From Myxocyprinus asiaticus (taxonomy: Eukaryota; Chordata; Actinopteri; Cypriniformes; Catostomidae): 64,000 nt of DNA. Positions 31,147 to 42,490 of the stretch are shown piece after piece. The stretch is taken from contig NC_059393.1 in the NCBI RefSeq assembly GCF_019703515.2, positions 15,496,501 through 15,560,500 on the forward strand, read 5' to 3'. A program made the translations under genes and the position numbers. Position 1 is the first letter of the stretch. Every line of letters starts with the position of its first letter. The notes below the pieces were generated by a model. The model was not told the origin of the DNA and ran no database searches. It saw only the letters and a list, made by a program, of their open reading frames with translations.

Positions 31147-34100
31147 GTACTGAGGTTCCGGGCTTGGGCCTACATAGCCTGCTAACACGCTAGTGAAAGC
31201 ATAGACGCCGAGTGTCTCTGGTTATTTCATTGCTTATGTTACATTATGCATTTGACTGACGCTATCGCGTGCATGTTGCGCGTGCTACTTATCTGGATAA
31301 AATGTCAATATTTTAGTCTTGGTTTTTAATTAATGTTTATTGAAGGAAATGTATTTAAGGTACCGTTAAGGTTACACCTACTAGAAATAAGTTGTTTCCT
31401 GACCTACAAATTTGAATGACATGGCTTAGCATGCTGTTCGTATCGCCACCAAACACACTGTCACCTTGAATTGTTTTTTTGACAGATCACAGTGACAGCT
31501 CAAGTTCAGTCACCTTTAAAGATTTAAATACATTTTATGTGGCCTATTTTCTAATCAGGCGTTTTGAGGTCTCCTTAATTCTCTCCGACTAGCTTTCTGC
31601 ATTGTAGTGTTTAGTGCGGTGTGAATGATGCATGTATCTCTTACACCCATGCAACAATAAATGTACTTTGAAAAGAAAGTGTAAATTTTTACAAGCTATT
31701 TAGGTTGGCTTTGCTTAAATTTCTTCATTTAAATTAGTTATCTGTGTCCAGGGTTCCCACAGTCACTTGTGCATCTCTGTATTGATGCTTGTCATGTTTG
31801 TTTCAGGTGTTCTTCAAGGAAGCCAGTGTAAGACAGATTGATGTCCCAACACTGACGGGTGCCTTTGGTATCCTCCCGGCCCACGTTCCCACACTGCAGG
31901 TGCTCCGGCCCGGTGTAGTCACCGTCTTCAATGACGATGGTTCTTCTACAAAATATTTTGGTGAGTTCTAGCTACAGTAGCCATACTAGTTTTGTCTTGG
32001 CTGACAAAATGTGTACTATCTTTGCACACATCCAACTGTGAGAATTGAGTGGACAAAGTCGATTTGGCTAATACCTATTCTGACTATGCATCCATAGTTT
32101 CAGAATAAGATGTCCTATCAGAAAATGACTTAACAGGACAGCATTTGCATACGAAGGTACCTGGTTTTGGACAGGCTTCCGAGGCAACTTTTCATCACGT
32201 CGTTGCTTGGATACCAGAATTTATTCAGTCCAACCGAACCACAACGGACTATTAATCTAGAACAATTTTAAAGGGTTAGTTCACCCAAAAATGAAAATTC
32301 TCTCATAATTTACTCACCCTCATGCCATCCCAGATGTGGGTGACTTTCTTTAATCTGCTGAACACAAACGAAGATTTTTAGAAGAATATTTCAGCTCTGT
32401 AGGTCCATACAATGCAAGTGAATGGGTGCCAACATTTTGAAGCTCCAAAATCCACCTAAAGGCATCCATATCTTCTGAAGAGATATGACAGGTGTGGGTG
32501 AGAAACAGATTATATTATATATTTATAATATTTAAGTCCTTTTTTTACTATACATTCTCCTACCAGCTCAGTCAATCTCCACTCTCTCATTCTTCTTTTT
32601 TGTTTTTGGTGATTCACATTCTTCGTGCATACCGCTCCCTACTGGGCAGGGAGGATAATTTGTGATAAAAAATGACTTAAATATTGATCTGTTTCTCACC
32701 CACACCTATCATATCACTTCTGAAGACATAGATTTAACCACTGCAGTCGTATGGATTACTTTTATGATGCCTTTCTGTGATTTTTGGAGCTTCCAAATTT
32801 TGGCACCCATTCACTTGCATTGTATGGACCTACAGAGCTGAAATATTCTTCTAAAAATCTTTATTTTTGTTCAGCAGAAGAAAGAAAGTCATACACATCT
32901 GGGATGCCAGGAGGGTGAGTAAATGATGTGAGAGTTTTCATTTTTGGGTGAACTATCCCTTTAAGAGAGTTTTGGTGATAACCAAGCATATATTTAATAA
33001 CTACAATACTACTTTCTCACTAGAAACGGAATCAAAAGTTCGAAAAAGTGAAAAAATTTTAATTAATACACAAAACTGCCTCTTCGGCCGGCATTTTTTT
33101 TCCTTGAGCTCAACCATTGCGGATCTGCGCGCACAGTATTGTTGGATTTGATAGGCAGTGGAATGGAAATTGGATTGTACGCTAGAGGAGAATTATGCTT
33201 TATAATCATATTTTCTCCTCAGGTGCATGTTTCTACAGATTTCCAGCCATTGTAGAGATTAGAATGAAATCTGATTGTTTGTCCCTGACTTTATTAACAG
33301 GAAGTTGTTGTAATAATACAAAATTCTGCCACAAGACAGAAATGTAAATTCTCAATTAAAGGCCAGATTTTACATAATAAATTATTCATATTTACATCAA
33401 TGAAAAAAATATATAAGCCAAATGGAACTAATAGGAAGTGCTGACTGTAATCTGGGAATTATAGTCCTTATTTGGGCATTTCAGTAAGTGATGTAGTTTT
33501 GTAATATCATTAAGTGTGGTGCTTTTCTGTGGTGAGGTAAATTAACTGCCTTAATATTGTCCTGATTAGACATTGCATATCATTTTAGAAATCCATCCAG
33601 AAGGGGGTAGTCTTGTCCAACAAATGAGTGTGAGTTTCAATGACCAATACAGTTTATCCTTTCTGCTCCTGTTTTAGTTGGCTTTGATTTGTTTGTTTTG
33701 CAGTGAGCAGTGGATCAGTGACGGTCAATGCCGACTCTTCAGTGCAGCTACTGGCTGAGGAGGCTTTTCCTCTGGACACCCTCGACCTTGCAGTGAGTAC
33801 CATCATGTCATCTCATTAAAATGAGTACTGATAATGAGAGGGAAAAGACAGAGACCAAATGAACATGTTTTTTTTTTTATTTTTATATTGCCTTGTGTAT
33901 TCTGCCCTACAAAACCAAAACACAATAACTATGAAAAAACTGAAACTGAGAAAAATGGCTTCAAAAGTTTTTTGATTGTCCAGTCGAATGTGGATTATTA
34001 AATGGTCTCACTTAGCTAAACATGTCTGTCACAGGATAGATCTTAAAGGGATAGTTCACCCAAAAATGAAAATTCTCTCATCATTTACTCACTCATATGC

Positions 34101-37100
34101 CATTCCAGATGTGTATGATTTTCTTTATTCAGCAGAACACAAATGAAGATTTTTAGAAGAGTATCTCAGCTCTGTAGGTCCATACAATGCAAATGAATGG
34201 TGATCAGACATTTGTAGCTCCAAAAATCACATAAAGGAAACATAAAAGTAATCCATATGACTCCAGTGTTTAAATCCATATCTTTAGAAGCGATATAATA
34301 GGTGTGGGTGAGAAACAGATCAGAATTTAAGTCCTTTTTTTACTCTAAATCTCCACTTTCTCTTTCATATCTGAAAGTCACATGTGGTGCCTGTTTAGTT
34401 TCACTTTCACATCTGAAAGTTAAAGGGGAGATTTAGATTAAAAAAATAACTTAAATTATGATCTGTTTCTCACCTACACCTGTTGTATCGCTTCTGAAGA
34501 CATGGATTTAAACACTGGAGTCATATGGATTTCTTTTATGTGATTTTTGGAACTACAAAGATCTGATCACCATTCACTTGCATTGTATGGGCCTACAGAG
34601 CTGAGATATTCTAAAAATCTTTGTGTTCTACTGAAGAAAGTAAGTCATGCACATCTGGGATGCCATGAGGGTGAGTAAATAAGAGAATTTAAATTTTTGG
34701 TTGAACTATCCCTTTTAAGGACAAAACACACTACGCAAGTATGTGAGCGCAGAAGCTTCTAGCTACGCAAAATTTATTTTGTGCGTTTTTGCGTTCCAAA
34801 GTATGTCAGACTACATTTCGTAACAATGCAAGTACCCGTTGCATTCTCAACATTGCCACAAGGGGCGCTCTTTGACATTGAACCTTCCGCTTCTATGGTG
34901 TTTTCTCTTTCCCTTCAACTACTGTCATGGTGGAGCAACAGTTTAAAGAGAATATTGCTGAGCAATTAAGCTGAAGTCAGTATATTTACAGCAATTTACT
35001 TAACAATTTCGGTTGAATGGTACAGACTTTTGAAGGTAATTCTATTGCCCCCTTGAGTACTAAGGTTTTGTTACCGCCACAGTAACGCAAGAAAGCACTT
35101 TAAGCATGTTCAGCATTTGCGTATATGTATTTGCATAAAGCATGTTTTGTGGGTTTCAAAATTGGATGGGTTGCAGAAATGTTTGTATCAAGTTGTAAAT
35201 AGTTTTATTTAGAAAAAAAAAAAAAAAAAGTGATGGAACATTTGCAATTGTGCATTTTTATTAATATTTGGAAAGTAGGATGCCCCAGATAAGCGATGTG
35301 TTCATCCATGGTTAAACTCCTATTGAAATTAATGATGGGTTGCTTTTCTGCGTATTCATAATTTTAGAACACAAAGACTGTATATGTTATAATAGAGGCC
35401 TGTGGGTGTTTTAATGATGCTGAATCTGTGTGGTCATGTAATGTTGAGAATGAGAAATTCAAAGCATTGTTACAGAACTGCCCTATACTCTATACGGTGA
35501 AGTGTCCTTAAGTATACATGGCTATTATGGAATTATCATATAAACGTATTCAAAACTGTGTCAAGCAACCCTTTTGATTGTATTCATGTCATGTATCTCC
35601 ACACAACATCAGTAGGATGGAATACAGTGATATTTTCTATTAGTCACCTCGTTTTCAGAACGAGTTGAACAATGACGCATCGAAAATTAGCTTATTACAA
35701 ACTGGATGTTCTTCACGGAAATGCCCTTTTTCCGAAATGAAGAGCAATTTCAAGTTCATTCCACAGAAGCAGACAGCTTTTTTTATTCTTTCCAGAGATA
35801 GCAGTGCTCGGGGGTCTGGCTGGTTAATAAGGAAGGAAAGGTCAGTCACTGCTGAAGTGGTGCAGATGTGTCAAATCCCCACTGAGAGACCTTAAACTCC
35901 CAGCAATGTTTGGCCTTTACACTGTGTAATCGCCTCTGTGACAAATGTCCTTCACAGGAACGAGGCCACGTTTATTTGCTTGCACTGTCGAGAAGATGAC
36001 CATTCTAGTCTGAGGTTGCGTTACACCAAATCAGGATAGGACAAAAACCTTTCCATTGTTTTGACCGATAAACATAAGGGCTATTAACACTTTTTAACAA
36101 AAGACCACTGTGTCTATTTCAAATTGCGAAAGCAAAATAAAAAGTAGGCAATCCGTAATGCAGTGCTTGATAAGAACATCTTGCGATAGAATCATGTTAT
36201 TACTATACCTACATTTTTGCTACATTATTTTATGTGGCTTGTTGTATGTATCGCGGCAGTTTCCTGGTGAAATGAACACTAGAGATGTTACAACAACAAT
36301 GACTTTTCACTCAAATCGTGACTAAAAGGCAGATTATCCATTTATAAACGTACTTTTCGCTCTGTTCCTCACATAATCAGGCTTCCCACATGTCCTGGAA
36401 AACCTGGAATTTTGCAATGCAGTTTTACAGTCATGAAAAATGTCCTGAAAAATTATTAATTGTCCTGGAAAACGTTTTAGTATAATATAACTAAAATAAT
36501 AACTTGTCGCTGTAAAGCTTTTTGTACAAGTATTGATATAGTGCTTTTCCCCGTTCCAACACTAAACATTTGAGTTGTTAACTTTAGACAATGACGACGG
36601 TCAGACTGCAGATTTAAATTTTTTTTTTTTTTTGAATTCACACCCCAAGGTGGTAGCGTGATGATTCATTGTTTACACCTCAGTATGTAAATACATTTTC
36701 AATAATTCAATGATCCGAGTCTGCTTATACTGCCGTTTCCACATGTAGGGCCCTATGATTACCGTCCTATGACTACATGTAGGACATGTAGCAAACTGCT
36801 TATCCATAGATAAATACCATCAAAAACACACAGAAATGCCAAAATAAATGCAATGCAATTAAATAATAATAATGTATTGAAGCAATATCTCACATCTGTG
36901 ATGTTCTGTTGTGCAGCACTTTATTTGACAAATATCTCCGGTGTTGTTTCGGATTGTGCTGTGAGGATTTTGTAGAAAAGCACTTAATTTGAAAAAAATA
37001 AAATAATGCAATGTTTTGTTGAAAAATTTGATTAATTAAAAGTAATTATATTTTTATTTGATTAGACACCATTTCTGTTATGAAATTTAATAAACTGTCG

Positions 37101-38202
37101 AATACAGAATTTTGAAAAAAAGAACCCTCCAATAATCACAATTTTATTGACCTCTCGTGTGTTTTTGCTTAAATATTACAAGACAATCGTGTGGCACATA
37201 AAATTTCCTGGAAATGTCCTGGAAAATTGTGGCTTGAAAAGAGTGGGAACCCTGATAATGTTATCTTATGACATATCAACACTTTTACTAAATAGTGTGT
37301 GACTTATAAGGTGATACATTTTAACTTTTGCATTAGGTTACTAAATACTTCACAAGCTTGTTTGAGCACTATTAAAATGTACGGTAGCTCAACTGATAGA
37401 GCGTTGCACTTGCGATGCAAAGGTCCGGGATACGAGTCCTGAAGAGGACGTGAGTTGACTCGTATGCCGAAAGTGCCATAAAAGCACAACAAAATAATTG
37501 TTGCTTCCGCAACTGCGTTTTTCATCTCCCATTTGCTTTTTATGACACCATTGGTTAGGTTTAGGGGAGGGAGGGAGATTTTGTTTATTTCAAACTCAAT
37601 CAATCATTAACCTTAACCTCATCTGTTCAGGAGAAAAGTTGACTCGCTTCTAGCGCCACTCAGTGGACATTTCACCTCGGAACTGACGCGATACGTGTAA
37701 GGCACCTCATAATATCTATTTGCAAATATGTCACCATAGTCACAATTTTCATGAAATCAGTCTAGAGTTAAATTGTTATAAGATTTTACTGATGGATAAA
37801 TTTTCAACCCACTCCATCAAAAATGACGAAAAATTATTATTTTTCTCGCAACCTCTGATTCTAGTGTAGACTGCAGCTCCTTGCAGTTGCATTGATTTCT
37901 GAGGACAATATGAGTTTTTTCACTTATAAGGTGCTTCAAGATATTGACGTTTTTGGATCTGTACGACACATTTTCCAATTGATGGAAACTTTTTTATTGT
38001 CAGTTGTTATAGATTGTTTCCTTAACCGATATGTCAAGATTACAGCGAATGAACTACATGTCTGTGATGTTTTGTGCAGGCAGCGAAAGCTAACCTTGAG
38101 AAAGCCCAGTCAGAACTGGTGGGAGCTTCAGACGAGGCAGCCAGGGCAGAGGTTCTGATCAGCATGGAGGCAAATGAGGCTATCGTCAAGGCACTGGAGT
38201 AA
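31033..38202 (+). CDS. atp5f1d: ATP5F1D, mitochondrial ATP synthase delta subunit (four coding exons)
   Basis: Coding exons 31033-31146, 31807-31960, 33704-33792 and 38080-38202 join with GT-AG introns and consistent phases into 159 residues (human is 168). Residues 1 to about 22 are an Arg-rich mitochondrial presequence (MMAARFLLRRAAPALRHARC). The mature protein starts with the conserved QMSFTFASPTQ. The beta-sandwich domain includes VPTLTGAFGIL, AHVPTLQVLRPGVVTV and VNADSSVQLLAEEAFPLD. The C-terminal helical hairpin is AAKANLEKAQSELVGASDEA followed by ANEAIVKALE. The subunit sits in the central stalk of F1 with gamma and epsilon and couples c-ring rotation to catalysis. Two ATGs are adjacent; the first is used here. 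Introns 2 and 3 each carry a fold-back MITE. Confidence 0.97.
31807..31960 (+). CDS. atp5f1d: ATP5F1D exon 2 (beta-sandwich core)
   Basis: Acceptor GTTTCAG, donor TTTTG|GTGAGT. Encodes VFFKEASVRQIDVPTLTGAF and continues to DGSSTKYF. Ends after one base of a Val codon. Confidence 0.97.
32268..32964. mobile_element. TTAA-flanked fold-back MITE, copy 2 (ATP5F1D intron 2)
   Basis: Same family as the copy at 30166. TTAAAGGGTTAGTTCACCC at the left and GGTGAACTATCCCTTTAA at the right, with arms mirrored about a centre near 32610. Length 697 bases. Confidence 0.9.
33704..33792 (+). CDS. atp5f1d: ATP5F1D exon 3
   Basis: Acceptor GTTTTGCAG, donor CTTGCA|GTGAGT. Encodes VSSGSVTVNADSSVQLLAEE and then AFPLDTLDLA, the end of the beta-sandwich. 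Confidence 0.97.
34043..34718. mobile_element. TTAA-flanked fold-back MITE, copy 3 (ATP5F1D intron 3)
   Basis: Third copy of the family: TTAAAGGGATAGTTCACCC left end, TTGAACTATCCCTTTTAA right end, arms mirrored about a centre near 34395. Length 676 bases. Confidence 0.9.
34719..36380. other. ATP5F1D intron 3, mostly featureless
   Basis: Contains a GCGCAGAAGC/GCGTTTTTGCG-rich patch near 34745-34800 and a poly(A) tract near 35212-35230. No exon or clear element supported. Confidence 0.4.
36381..37254. mobile_element. Non-autonomous DNA transposon relic ('cttcccacatgtcctggaaa' type)
   Basis: Left end CTTCCCACATGTCCTGGAAA and right end GAGTGGGAACCCTGAT are imperfect inverted ends. TGTCCTGGAAAA recurs several times just inside both ends. 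Internal sequence is AT-rich and non-coding. Probably hAT-like, but the class is not certain. Confidence 0.5.
37376..37700 (+). mobile_element. tRNA-Ala-like SINE head plus repeat-B-like tail
   Basis: GGTAGCTCAACTGATAGAGC (A-box side), an anticodon-stem-like TTGCA/TGCAA pair with TGC in the loop, then GGGATACGAGTCC (B-box side) look like a tRNA-Ala-derived head. There is no intact acceptor stem, so it is not a functional tRNA. The tail from about 37545 resembles the end of repeat B. Confidence 0.6.
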
Positions 38203-38212
38203 ATGCCTCTTG
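38080..38212 (+). CDS. atp5f1d: ATP5F1D exon 4 (C-terminal helices, stop)
   Basis: Acceptor TTTTGTGCAG. Encodes AAKANLEKAQSELVGASDEA and on to VKALE, stop TAA at 38200-38202. Ten bases after the stop there is a good donor, CTTG|GTATGT (38213), so the 3' UTR appears to be spliced. Confidence 0.95.
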
Positions 38213-38493
38213 GTATGTACTGGTATGTATCCCATCATGACACTTTTTAGCATGCTTCATATGAAAAATATAAGAGATAGCATGAAGGAAATTGTTTCTC
38301 TTAAAACACATTTCTGGTCTTATTGTGAATGAGTCACCAATGATCACTATTCCAATGAAAATCAGTTCCCACCCTGCATTTTGTTTTTTTATTTTGTTGC
38401 AAGTGCTGGAACTTTTAGAACGGCATATGACTGAATTCATATTGTCAAATCTCGAATTAATATCATTTTGTATTTTGTTTCATTTGTTTCTAG

Positions 38494-38628
38494 GTTGGAA
38501 ATTCTGTTGGTGTTTAAGATCTCCGGCTTTGTCTGTTCCCCACCCCAGTGAAGTCTGAAACCATAAGATGTAACTGCTTTCTTTGTACAGTGGATGAAAT
38601 TACCAATAAATTTATTTGGAAGTAATGG
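38494..38628 (+). other. atp5f1d: ATP5F1D 3' UTR exon
   Basis: Acceptor TTGTTTCTAG at 38493. The exon is GC-richer than its flanks and leads to the AATAAA signal. With the donor at 38213 it would make a 3' UTR intron of about 280 bases, close enough to the stop not to provoke nonsense-mediated decay. Confidence 0.65.
38605..38610 (+). terminator. atp5f1d: ATP5F1D poly(A) signal AATAAA
   Basis: AATAAA followed within 30 bases by a T/G-rich stretch (GATTTTGCCACTTTGTTTTC), a normal cleavage and polyadenylation context. Confidence 0.75.
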
Positions 38629-40035
38629 ATTTTGCCACTTTGTTTTCTTGGCCCTTCACACAAATCATTTAAGAATTTCCATCATGTTGTGCAAGTTCTA
38701 ATAAATTAATAGATGGATGGTTGCAGTACTTTTTGGTACGGAAAGGGGTCAGTATGGTACTTTGAAACCTAAATGATCACCAAACCTTTCATACAAGGCA
38801 TTGGTGTGAATGAATCCATTTATCTTTATTATTCAGTCAATGGTACCAATTTTAAGACCAGTTTTTGCACACGTCTCTTTATCTTTTTCTTTATTTGTGC
38901 ATGCTTCAAACCTAATAGTAGCTGTTTGTCAATTTTGAGTAGGCAAGGTTGCCTAGTGACTATTCAAATTGCCTAAATCATTGAAAACTACAGCTAGTCT
39001 GCTCTTTCATAAAATACCTACTGACAGTGAATGTTGTGGTGTAAAAATTCAGGATTTGCTTAAGTAGAGGGTAAATGTACAGGGCTGCACCAGAGCCATA
39101 AGCATGTGCCAACTGGAGTTTTACGAGACTAAACCACATGTGCTTTTATGAATGTCATCTATTGTGGCAGCATGCTGCAGCTTGCTCCAGTTCCACATGT
39201 ACAGAAATGGCAAGTAACACATGCAACAAATCATTAATAACTTTCAAATGCATTTTTCTCACACTGCATAATTTACACAAACTTCAAACAATATCTGCAT
39301 AATTCACAGTTTGTGTTAAATATGATGAATTGATGCATGATAGCATGAAATGCCAATTTTACATGTTGCCAACGGTGAAGGCATGTGCTAGAGAGCTAGT
39401 TTTTAGCTTTTCCTATGGACAGGCGGAGAAAAAAAAAACCTGTTATGCAAGGAATGACATAAGATTTTAAGAGTACTTGTGGTTTGTTTAAGGAACCTGC
39501 AAGATTCTATTCGTGTTACAGGATGTTTCCCTTGTTGCTAAATTTTTTCCGTACATCGCAAGTGAGTATTGCCACTATTCTTAGACTTCCTCAGCAGGAC
39601 AGTCATAATTGCCATCTGTGCAGTTTTGTGAAAGAATGTTTTAAGATTGGAGCTTTTGCAATTGCAAAACATTTTATAATCCATTCATATTAAATAAGAA
39701 CTCCATGCAGAGCTTATTCATGGCTGAATCAAGATCACCTATAGCTACTGCACCATTTCAAAGTGTTAGGAAGAAATAGTATCCCAGATTCAAGTTTCCC
39801 ACAATCCTGCACGACTGGAAAAGTAAAAAAGTGTGGAAACCCTGCAAATGGCTGACAATGAGAGTTGTAGTGCTGAATTTTGACTCCCTGTATCCTTATG
39901 TTTAGGGGTAGGAGTAGGGGTGGATTTAGGGGTAGGGACCAATGACGTTACGGTTAGGTGTGGGCTTTAGGAATAACGGCCAGTCAGGTAGAGGGGAGTC
40001 GAACCTGGCGGGCAGACAGATTTCAGCAGAACAAA
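38629..40035. other. Intergenic, no gene recognised
   Basis: AT-rich unique-looking DNA. At 39890-40010 there is a TTTAGGGGTAGGAGTAGGGG stretch ending in GGAGTCGAACCTGGCGGGCA, probably an old SINE-like repeat. Confidence 0.4.
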
Positions 40036-40039
40036 CATG

Positions 40040-40400
40040 TTTACATACCAAGCTGCTGAAATACTTCCAAAAATAAGCTTATTCAAAACTGACCACGCAA
40101 GAAAACCTTTTATCTTGTGACTTTAAATTATTGGGTTATTCTCTGCTTTTGATGTCAAAACATAAACATGCATGTGCACAACACTTGCGCACATTGAATA
40201 AGTTTGTTAAATGTAACGCAAAATTGGGGTAATGGGCAAAAATCTATGTGTGCCGATCGGTTAATACTTATACCGTCTATGACCTTACCCTGATAAAGAA
40301 AAATCATTCAAGGCATTTACATGACCTGACAGGTTGTAGGCTTATTAAGTAAGATTGTACATGTTAATGCACTCAAACTGTCTTCATTATCAGGTTCCAC
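40040..40400. repeat. Dispersed repeat 'A', copy 1
   Basis: Marker words GGTTATTCTCTGCTTTTGAT, CAACACTTGCGCACATTG, CTATGACCTTACC and GGCTTATTAAG occur in this order. The same order is seen at 41110-42490 (interrupted) and, in part, at 50085-50500. Confidence 0.7.
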
Positions 40401-40429
40401 ATTTAATGCATCAATTCTGTACAAGGGTG

Positions 40430-40700
40430 TGCATGTAGGACATCAGCGAGAAAGTGCTTCAGGAAGCTCTGACCTTCTTCCACTTGCAGTGTGCAAAAGG
40501 AGGCTACAGACTCTAAGGTGGCCGTGAGATACTGCACACAGGCTGGGAGTGGGCGTGAAGGCCTGACGCTCCCACCTACACAGACATGCGGACCGGCGCA
40601 GATCTGAGGCCAGTTGTGCAGTCTCTGAAATTGATTAAGGCTGGAGTTTGGAGTGAGGAAGCTGGTCCTAGGTCAGTGTTGAAGGGCTGTTTCTCAATCC
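40430..40700. other. Repeat-poor, GC-richer intergenic block
   Basis: Between two repeat copies; moderately GC-rich, no long open frame and no repeat recognised. Could be a conserved non-coding element or an exon of a non-coding RNA; unproved. Confidence 0.25.
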
Positions 40701-41109
40701 TGACCCTACACCACATCCTTGTTTGTCACTCTTACCCGCAAGAGCAAGGTGTCTACAAATAGAACATAAAGCAAGCATTTCAGAGAAACCTGCAAATCCA
40801 CAACACACCTCAAACCTGCCGGTTGAATGCTCTAGTAATAAATGAACCTGACTGTCATCTCAGGTAATCAACTATAAGGGTGAGTATACAATAGGGCATC
40901 CCAAAACTATTTCACACTGTATGAGTCATAAAGGCTATTGTTCCATGTCCTGGTAAACCTGCTATTTTAATTTTTATGAAGCTAACTGTGTGTGCATTTA
41001 CAGTACATGCATGTTCTGACACCAATTACACATCATAAGCCAACAAAGTGTAAGGTCATGTAAAAGCCTTAGTTGTTTTCTTTTTTCAGGGTAAGTTCAT
41101 ACATGTTTT

Positions 41110-41465
41110 AAGCAAAAAAAAAAAAAAAACATCAGCACGTAGATTTTTCCTATTAATATTACCCCGGTTTTGCGTTGCATGTAAATACCTTTATCCACAT
41201 TCTGGTGGCTTATTCAATAAGTGTGTTTACGTTTGCATGTTAAAACCACATTTACATGAGATTTGAAATCATCTGGTTATTCTCTGTTTTTGATGTCAAA
41301 ATGTAAACAGTCATACGCACAACACTTGCAAACATTGGATAAGCCTGTAAGAACGGCAGTAAAGTGGTTTACATGCTGTGCAAAATCGGGATATAATGGG
41401 CAAAAAAAATTATTCAATTTATGCTTAAACCGTTTATGACCTTACCAAGAAAAAGGAAACCCATT
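41110..41465. repeat. Dispersed repeat 'A', copy 2, left part
   Basis: Homologous to 40040-40310 (GGTTATTCTCTGTTTTTGAT, AACACTTGCAAACATTGGAT, TTATGACCTTACCAAG). It stops abruptly where the next element begins; the matching right part resumes at 42423. Confidence 0.7.
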
Positions 41466-41772
41466 TAAAGGCCCGGGTATACTTAGTTTTTGCATTCCGG
41501 ATCGGATCGCGCACAGTCAACCACGCTGCCTTTCAAAGTATACTCTTCTGATCGCGAATGAAAACAAATGCATTCGAAGCATGCACACTATGACTGCTTT
41601 GCAGTACTCTTTTAGGTCAGTCAACGGCAGGCGCATGCACTGACGATGCCCAAAGACAGGATCGAGAAAATCTGGGCCGCGTACGAACTGTGCTGATGAT
41701 GAAATTTGCGTCACGCATACTGTGTGAGGATCGATCACCAACGCCGACAACCGATGTATACTTTGGCCTTAA
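41466..41772. mobile_element. MITE 'E' copy 1 (AAGGCC...GTATACTT ends)
   Basis: Left end AAAGGCCCGGGTATACTTAG and right end GTATACTTTGGCCTTAA are inverted. The interior has GACTGCTTTGCAGTACTCTT. Related copies lie at 46960-47260 (inverted) and 59760-59990. Confidence 0.75.
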
Positions 41773-41784
41773 GAAGATTACTTG

Positions 41785-42422
41785 ACCCTACACATCAGAA
41801 GTGTTCAAAGAATAGTTCGGACTGCTGAGAGGATTATTGGCGCTCCCCTACCCACCCTGCTAGAACTGTACACATCCATATTGACAACAAGGGCTGGTAA
41901 AATCACTCTTGACCCCATTCACCCAGCACACGTCCTCTTCGAACTGTTGCCCTCTGGCCGGTGCCACAGAGCACTGAGCACCAGAACAGCCAGGCACAGG
42001 AACAGTTTTTTCCTCAGGCCATCCACCTCATAAACAGTTAAAACTGCCCCCAAATACTATTCTTTGGTCAATACAACCATGTGCAATATTCAATCCATCC
42101 ATTCCTACTTATTTCCATATTTCATTTATATTCTTTAACATATCCTACCTCTTCTTTAATACATCACCTGCACATAACTGTATATCTGTATATAAAGTAT
42201 TCTAACAACATTATTGCGCTATTTTATATTTATTTTGTATCTGTTTTTTGTGTCACTATATGTATATGTGTTTAAATGTATATGTTTGTATGTATGTGTG
42301 TATGTATGTATGTATGTATGTATGTATATACGTTGCATTCTCTTGCACTGGGAGCTTCTGTCACCATGACAAATTCCTTGTGTGTGTAAGCAAACTTGGC
42401 AATAAAGCTCATTCTGACATTG
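41785..42422 (+). mobile_element. 5'-truncated LINE, 3' end
   Basis: The open frame reads RIVRTAERIIGAPLPTLLEL, then KITLDPIHPAHVLFELLPSG and ends NSFFLRPSTS, the C-terminal part of a CR1/L2- or Rex-like reverse transcriptase. The 3' UTR contains a (TATG)n tract at about 42276-42328 and ends in GGCAATAAAGCTCATTCTGA, a LINE tail. Confidence 0.85.
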
Positions 42423-42490
42423 TCGGCTTATTAAGCATAATCGTGTAAGATTGTGCATGTAAATGCACACAGTGACTGTTTACAAACAGA
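42423..42490. repeat. Dispersed repeat 'A', copy 2, right part
   Basis: CGGCTTATTAAGCATAATCG and GTGCATGTAAATGCACACAG continue the order seen at 40345-40390. The LINE and MITE therefore interrupt this repeat. Confidence 0.65.

Noticed and set aside
30957..31193. 78-codon frame starting upstream of the ATP5F1D ATG
   Set aside because: It is out of frame with the delta subunit and runs through the exon 1 donor.
37376..37450. A tRNA-Ala gene
   Set aside because: The A and B boxes and anticodon stem are recognisable, but no paired acceptor stem closes the molecule, and the repeat-like tail points to a SINE.
41517..41750. 77-codon minus-strand frame
   Set aside because: Lies wholly within the MITE with GTATACTT ends.
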